Source of the DNA: Candidatus Pacearchaeota archaeon
Lineage (GTDB): Archaea > Nanobdellota > Nanobdellia > Pacearchaeales > GW2011-AR1
Assembly: GCA_018304205.1 (NCBI GenBank)
Contig: JAGVWR010000038.1
Span: 1-9,576, forward strand
DNA length: 9,576 nucleotides
Direction: 5' to 3'
Shown here: positions 6,316 to 9,576 of the stretch, in pieces
How positions within the stretch are numbered: position 1 is the stretch's first letter
Layout of the letters: each line of letters starts with the position of its first letter
The notes under the pieces: model-generated
Databases searched by the model: none
What the model saw: only the letters and a program-made list of their open reading frames with translations
What the model was told of the DNA's origin: nothing
Position numbers and translations under genes: made by a program

Positions 6316-7485
6316 TTACTGTGCTCCTGGGGCTCCTCCTGTTCCGCCTGAAGATGATGATCCTCCGCCCACTCCAGAATTTCCAGGATCTGTGCCTCCT
6401 TGACCTCCATCTCTTCCTCCGCCTATTCCTAGTTTTACATCACAATCCTCTCCATTTATGTTTGTCCTTGCTATTGCAACTCCAGTTCCTATTTTTACAA
6501 CTCCAAGAATAAATCTTTCTAACTCTGCTGCATCCTTTCTTTTAACTGTAAATGAAAGACCATCTTTGGTTTGCATTAAGCCTTCAATATTTGAAGCATA
6601 TACAACTGCTTGATATCCTTGGCCTTGAACAACAATAGCATTGTTTGCATGAAGATCATGTGTTCTTGTTAATGTTTGTAGCGTGTTTGCAGATCCTTGA
6701 TCTAATCCTGTTATCATTGTATTTCTAGTTTGCAAGGAAGTTCCTTGTGGAACTCTTTGTCCTTTGATTACTGCATATAATCCATCGATTGTTTTCATTG
6801 TAGCTCCTGCAGCAGCCCCGAAAGGACCTGCAGTTGCAAATCCGATTCCTGTTTCTGCTGCTCCTTCTCCTAAAAATACTGTGTCTAATGTTCTCATTTT
6901 TTGTTCAGAAGTGGGTGTATTGAATGTGATCTTTACATCATATTTGTCTTTTGCTGATAACTTATTTCCAAAGCTTCTTGATCTTGAGATTTCTATTTTT
7001 GTATTTCCAGAACCGCCATAAACGTCGATTCCTTTTATAGATTTATCAGATATTTGATAGATACTTTCATCTTCTCTTCCTATAGTTAATGATGAAGTTT
7101 GTGGATTTCCAAGAGTTCTTTCTAAATCAGAGATTACTGGAATTTCAGAATTTAATGAATCTGATGTGTTTATATTATAAATTCTTGCAGGTTTTGATGA
7201 ACCTTCTTGAGCAAATAGGGTTAATCTTCCTGTTACGCTCGGAATGGCTGAACCGTATTTTGCTAAAACTTCTTCTGAGTTTCCAGAGTATCTTAAAATA
7301 GAAGTATCATTTTTTGGTCTTCCTGATTGTTGTTTTTTTTGAGCATCTGCTATTTCTGCTAATTTGTCATATTGACCAGAACTTAATCTTCCTGGAGAAT
7401 ATGATGTTTTACACCCAGATAAAGCTGCTAAAGCTAACGTACCTGCTATAACTGCTGTTCTTCCCATACTTAGTTTACTAGCCAT
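6316..7485 (-). CDS. Lipobox-bearing exported protein with Gly-rich C-terminus, function unknown
   Basis: 389 aa. The N-terminus has a short basic region, a hydrophobic core (TAVIAGTLALAALSG) and a lipobox-like LSGC with C25, so it looks like a lipoprotein tethered to the outer face of the membrane. Residues 30-200 are mixed polar and beta-rich. Residues 206-230 (GEGAAETGIGFATAGPFGAA...) are a Gly/Ala run with GxxxG-like spacing that could pack into a membrane or oligomer. Residues 353-389 are a disordered Gly/Ser tail. The start at 7485 is chosen because GGAGG lies nine bases upstream; a second ATG at 7467 lacks this. The start overlaps the regulator gene by 16 bases, implying coupling. I do not recognise the family. 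The operon position between a membrane regulator and a surface protein suggests shared envelope function. Confidence 0.6.
   Translation of the reverse strand: MASKLSMGRTAVIAGTLALAALSGCKTSYSPGRLSSGQYDKLAEIADAQKKQQSGRPKNDTSILRYSGNSEEVLAKYGSAIPSVTGRLTLFAQEGSSKPARIYNINTSDSLNSEIPVISDLERTLGNPQTSSLTIGREDESIYQISDKSIKGIDVYGGSGNTKIEISRSRSFGNKLSAKDKYDVKITFNTPTSEQKMRTLDTVFLGEGAAETGIGFATAGPFGAAAGATMKTIDGLYAVIKGQRVPQGTSLQTRNTMITGLDQGSANTLQTLTRTHDLHANNAIVVQGQGYQAVVYASNIEGLMQTKDGLSFTVKRKDAAELERFILGVVKIGTGVAIARTNINGEDCDVKLGIGGGRDGGQGGTDPGNSGVGGGSSSSGGTGGAPGAQ
6324..6328 (-). promoter_or_regulatory. Ribosome binding site deciding the 729-aa protein start
   Basis: AGGAG on the minus strand ends nine bases before the ATG at 6314. 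It lies within the last codons of the preceding gene and favours 6314 over the in-frame ATG at 6410. Confidence 0.5.
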
Positions 7486-8834
7486 TTACTTTTTCCTCCA
7501 ATTTTTCTTAATAGTGAAGATACTTTATCCTGATCACCTATAATTGTTATACTTCCTGATTCAGATTTTGTTACAACAGGATTTTCTCCATCTTGTGTTT
7601 CATATCTTTCTAAAAAGGCAGCAAATCTGTCAAAATCTGTAACTTCTGTTCTTGATGGACCTTCAATTAATTCAATATCTTGAGGTGTTAAAATGCCTTG
7701 AGAAAGCTCTTCAAAACTTCCAGGAGAAACTTGATCATCATAAATTCTTCCAACACCATTAGCTAAGGTTGCTAATTCTTCTCTATCGTCTAGAATTTGC
7801 ATTTTGCTGTCTCTGGTATATGAAACTTGTCCTCGTGTGACCTTTCCTTCTTTATTAACTGTTGCAAAATGTAATGGGAATCTTATATTGACTCTGTTGG
7901 CTACTAAATCAAATATTCTTCTTTCCAATGTGCTTTCTTTAACAATTGGAACATCTGCGCGATCAACAATATGATATGGTGTAACCGTTAGATTGAACAT
8001 TCCTATGTTTCCTACAGCCATAACATCTAGAGGTTTTGTTAAATCGACTAAGTTTGAGTTTCTTGCTACTGGCTTAGCGCTTGGAAAATATGGAGGAATT
8101 ACTCTCTTTCTATTTTTTTCGACGTGATGTTCTTCCTCATCTTTTGGATTGTTTAGGTCGATGTATAATGTCTTGTCTGATTTTGGAACGATTGTTTCTG
8201 GAACAGTTGGAGTTTGTGCGACTTGTTTTTGTACTGTTTGAACTGGTTCTTCTGCTTGAACTGACTTTTCTACTGCTTTTGCGATTAAGTTTACTTGTTG
8301 TGTCGTTTGAACATGTTTAGTTATTTCTTCTAGATTAGATGGTTTGATTGGATTTTGAGGGATTGACTCTGCTGTTGCTTTTTCAATGAGACTTTTTTGG
8401 GGAACTACATCAGTATACACTTGTTTTTGTGAGACGATATAACCTCCAACTAAAACGCCTAATACGAAAACTGTTGCATATTTTAGTGTTTCTATTAATG
8501 AAAAAGATGCTCTTCTTAAATTTGTTTTTTCAGGCTCCAAGTTAAGTAATGGATGTCTATCAATTTTCATTTCATCATTTCTATTAACTTTGGAACTATG
8601 AACTGATCTTTCTTGAGCAGCAAGTTGATATGTTTCCCTTAGCTTTTGATTATGCCAATTAACATAACCTCTGTCATCTCCTGAAGAATATCTATTATTA
8701 AGTTCTCTTAGGACTCGATAAACTGTTGTTTTTGAAACTCCATTCTTTAAAGAAATATCCTTAACTGTACAACCATTGTTGTACATTAAGTGAACGTGTT
8801 GCTTGCCTTCTAGATTTAGTTTTCTAACTGCCAT
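7470..8834 (-). CDS. Membrane-anchored helix-turn-helix regulator (single-pass, ToxR/CadC-like layout)
   Basis: 454 aa. Residues 5-45 form a helix-turn-helix of the resolvase/homeodomain-like kind: GKQHVHLMYNNG, then TVKDISLKNG, then recognition helix SKTTVYRVLREL. A basic cytosolic linker follows to about 116. One hydrophobic helix (YATVFVLGVLVGGYIVS, 119-135) is preceded by LRR and LK, favouring N-terminus inside. About 136-260 is a Gln/Val/Pro/Lys-rich low-complexity linker. About 261-454 looks globular, with the end (SGSITIIGDQDKVSSLLRKIGG) forming a strand-helix unit. The architecture is that of a one-component sensor: DNA binding inside, sensing outside. It is not homologous to ToxR as far as I can see, since the HTH is not winged. 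It heads an operon with two exported proteins and is divergent from a membrane protein gene, with a perfect palindrome in between. Its role as regulator of this locus is inference. The start is supported by a leaderless TATA box. Confidence 0.7.
   Translation of the reverse strand: MAVRKLNLEGKQHVHLMYNNGCTVKDISLKNGVSKTTVYRVLRELNNRYSSGDDRGYVNWHNQKLRETYQLAAQERSVHSSKVNRNDEMKIDRHPLLNLEPEKTNLRRASFSLIETLKYATVFVLGVLVGGYIVSQKQVYTDVVPQKSLIEKATAESIPQNPIKPSNLEEITKHVQTTQQVNLIAKAVEKSVQAEEPVQTVQKQVAQTPTVPETIVPKSDKTLYIDLNNPKDEEEHHVEKNRKRVIPPYFPSAKPVARNSNLVDLTKPLDVMAVGNIGMFNLTVTPYHIVDRADVPIVKESTLERRIFDLVANRVNIRFPLHFATVNKEGKVTRGQVSYTRDSKMQILDDREELATLANGVGRIYDDQVSPGSFEELSQGILTPQDIELIEGPSRTEVTDFDRFAAFLERYETQDGENPVVTKSESGSITIIGDQDKVSSLLRKIGGKSKWLVN
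7495..7499 (-). promoter_or_regulatory. Shine-Dalgarno site deciding the lipobox protein start
   Basis: GGAGG on the minus strand lies nine bases before the ATG at 7485 and inside the 3' end of the regulator gene. It selects 7485 over the ATG at 7467. It is the strongest such site in the window, and contrasts with first-in-transcript genes that have none. Confidence 0.7.
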
Positions 8835-8857
8835 TCACAAACTTGACTAAAACTATT

Positions 8858-8865
8858 ATTTAAAT
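8858..8865 (-). promoter_or_regulatory. TATA box for the regulator/surface operon (leaderless)
   Basis: ATTTAAAT, itself palindromic, is centred 27-28 bases upstream of the ATG at 8834. No Shine-Dalgarno sequence precedes that start. It lies 12 bases from the edge of the 7-4-7 palindrome. Confidence 0.6.
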
Positions 8866-8877
8866 GTTTCTATGTGT

Positions 8878-8895
8878 AGTAACTATTAAGTTACT
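8878..8895. promoter_or_regulatory. Perfect 18-base palindromic operator candidate between divergent promoters
   Basis: AGTAACT-ATTA-AGTTACT is a perfect 7-base inverted repeat with a 4-base spacer. It lies 12 bases from the minus-strand TATA box and 20 bases from the plus-strand one, just upstream of both. That is where an archaeal activator would recruit TBP/TFB or a repressor could block both promoters. The encoded HTH protein next door is the obvious candidate binder. Binding is inferred, not shown. Confidence 0.55.
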
Positions 8896-8915
8896 ATAAC
8901 TATAAAATTGGAGAG

Positions 8916-8923
8916 ATTTAAAA
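8916..8923 (+). promoter_or_regulatory. TATA box for the 155-aa membrane protein gene (leaderless)
   Basis: ATTTAAAA is centred 26-27 bases upstream of the ATG at 8946, preceded by purine-rich GGAGAG that could act as BRE. No Shine-Dalgarno sequence lies near the start. Confidence 0.6.
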
Positions 8924-8945
8924 GCCAGCTTTTTTAATAAATCTG

Positions 8946-9413
8946 ATGAATGGAAAGATTAGAGATCTTGGATATTATACTATATCAGAACTTCCTGCAA
9001 TGTTTGCTAGTGCTAGAACATTTATGACTTATGCAGATACTATTAAAGAATATACAAATAGTGATACTTGGAGTGCTCTTGGATCTATTGCTGCTGGATC
9101 TCTTGCTTTTTTTACTGTGAAAGGAATTAGTTATGGAATTTTACATGCAAGAGATTATGGCAGAGGGACTAGAAATTTTGATAAAGATTTGAGAGGAATG
9201 GGAAAGTCGTTGTTGGAAGCTCAGATACTTATAGAACTGCCTTTGAGATTTGGAATTCATATGGGTATGGCTTTATCTGGAGTTGCGAGTCCAGGAAATG
9301 CTGCTTTTTTGGCTAATTTTATTGTGAGCCCGTTTGCAAATGGTTTTAGATGGTACAAGGACTGGAAAAGAGGGTTAATAGAAGAGCAAAAAGTAAATCT
9401 AGAGAAAGATTAA
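8946..9413 (+). CDS. Small multi-helix membrane protein, possibly AlaE-like
   Basis: 155 aa with hydrophobic or amphipathic segments at about 11-30, 43-66, 88-113 and 116-137, so up to four membrane helices. Charged loops lie between (HARDYGRGTRNFDKDLRG, 67-84), followed by a basic C-terminal tail (WYKDWKRG). Length, four-helix layout and the spacing of the last two helices before an aromatic/basic end recall the AlaE alanine-exporter family from memory, but helix 1 is unusually polar and I cannot align it. 'Membrane protein of unknown function' is the safe name. It has no signal peptide distinct from helix 1. The gene is divergent from the HTH regulator across a 111-base gap containing a palindrome, suggesting co-control. 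It ends in a hairpin plus T-run. The start is supported by a TATA box about 27 bases upstream. Confidence 0.6.
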   Translation: MNGKIRDLGYYTISELPAMFASARTFMTYADTIKEYTNSDTWSALGSIAAGSLAFFTVKGISYGILHARDYGRGTRNFDKDLRGMGKSLLEAQILIELPLRFGIHMGMALSGVASPGNAAFLANFIVSPFANGFRWYKDWKRGLIEEQKVNLEKD

Positions 9414-9421
9414 ATAATTGT

Positions 9422-9453
9422 TGAGAGGGTCACTCTCAGTTATTTATTTTTTT
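9422..9453 (+). terminator. Hairpin plus T-run terminator of the 155-aa membrane protein gene
   Basis: TGAGAG (9422-9427) and CTCTCA (9433-9438) form a 6-base stem with a five-base loop, nine bases after the stop codon. It is followed by T-rich sequence with seven consecutive T at 9447-9453. The layout resembles an intrinsic terminator; in archaea the T-run alone may suffice. Confidence 0.6.
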
Positions 9454-9481
9454 ATTGTAGTAATTATCATATAGTTACAAT
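9454..9481. repeat. Imperfect dyad resembling the 8878-8895 palindrome
   Basis: ATTGTA (9454-9459) and TACAAT (9476-9481) are perfect outer arms. Inside are AGTAATT and AGTTAC, the same half-site words as the upstream operator (AGTAACT, AGTTACT) but with wider spacing. It lies between the terminator and the transposase remnant. It could be a second binding site, a relic of an IS boundary, or chance in AT-rich sequence. Confidence 0.3.
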
Positions 9482-9576
9482 TGTGCAATCCACAGACATA
9501 TGTCACCCCCTAAATCCACTTACTAAAATCAAAATAAACTTGAGCAGGAGTTTTATTTTCTAAACTTGTATGAGGT
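9482..9576 (-). mobile_element. End of an insertion sequence (runs off the right edge)
   Basis: The transposase 3' end is followed by about 28 non-coding bases. These contain the palindrome GACATATGTC (9495-9504) next to CACCCCC, on a stretch that begins TGTGCAATCC at 9482. The TG-starting sequence just outside the transposase stop is where an IS terminal repeat is expected. The other end is outside the window, so the boundary and the inverted repeat are guesses. Confidence 0.45.
9510..9576 (-). CDS. Transposase, C-terminal end (integrase-core, DDE type; partial)
   Basis: The minus frame from the window edge reads PHTSLENKTPAQVYFDFSKW then Ile and a TAG stop (9512-9510). The PH(T/S)SLxNKTPAxVY signature is the conserved end of the rve integrase-core domain in IS3- and IS481-type transposases, just downstream of the catalytic Glu. 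Only 21 residues are visible, so catalytic residues, intactness and exact IS family cannot be judged. It transcribes toward the 155-aa membrane protein gene. Confidence 0.75.
   Translation of the reverse strand, partial: PHTSLENKTPAQVYFDFSKWI

Noticed and set aside
6315..6410. Upstream in-frame ATG adding 32 residues to the 729-aa surface protein
   Set aside because: It lies inside the lipobox protein gene, and would place a charged segment before a textbook signal peptide. The ATG at 6314 has AGGAG nine bases upstream.
6070..7301. Several plus-strand open frames of 63-93 codons opposite the operon
   Set aside because: They mirror the reading of low-complexity or Gly/Ser-rich codons on the true coding strand. 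They contain Leu/Phe- or Pro/Ala-biased translations typical of antisense frames.
1..9576. CRISPR array, tRNA or rRNA genes
   Set aside because: No regularly spaced direct repeats of 24-40 bases, and no cloverleaf or conserved rRNA stretch was seen on either strand. The only internal repeats are coding-frame duplications in the surface proteins.

Overview
The window is AT-rich (clearly well under 50% GC) and tightly packed. It looks archaeal. Four start codons have a TATA-like box centred about 26-28 bases upstream and no Shine-Dalgarno sequence, which is the layout of leaderless archaeal transcripts. The surface proteins are Asn/Ser/Thr-rich with many N-glycosylation sequons, Ig-like and fibronectin-III-like domains and Cys-rich modules, a style common in DPANN archaea (Woesearchaeota/Pacearchaeota-type genomes). 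That placement is an inference from style; no rRNA or marker gene is present.

Layout from left to right. Bases 3-119 hold the 3' end of an unidentified plus-strand gene. It faces a minus-strand PIN-like nuclease gene (143-1024) and a minus-strand LOG/lysine-decarboxylase-like gene (1049-1585), each with its own leaderless promoter. A 131-base divergent gap then leads to a 727-aa secreted, heavily sequon-bearing Ig-like repeat protein (1717-3900, plus).

Bases 8834 down to about 4010 form one compact minus-strand operon. It begins with a single-pass membrane protein carrying an N-terminal helix-turn-helix (8834-7470). A lipobox-bearing protein with a Gly-rich tail follows (7485-6316, overlapping by 16 bases and preceded by GGAGG). 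Next is a 729-aa type I membrane surface protein with a four-unit Cys-rich module, an fn3-like domain, a Gly/Asn-rich stalk and a C-terminal membrane anchor (6314-4125, one-base gap, preceded by AGGAG). Last is a 37-codon ORF (4123-4010, one-base gap) that may continue by a -1 shift into a further open frame to 3903.

The regulator gene is divergent from a 155-aa predicted multi-helix membrane protein (8946-9413, plus; possibly AlaE-like). A perfect 7-4-7 palindrome lies between the two opposing TATA boxes. The simplest reading is a membrane-tethered transcription factor that controls its own cell-surface operon and a divergent membrane protein through that operator. A hairpin plus T-run ends the 155-aa gene. 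The right edge holds the last 21 codons of an integrase-type transposase on the minus strand, so an insertion sequence abuts the locus.
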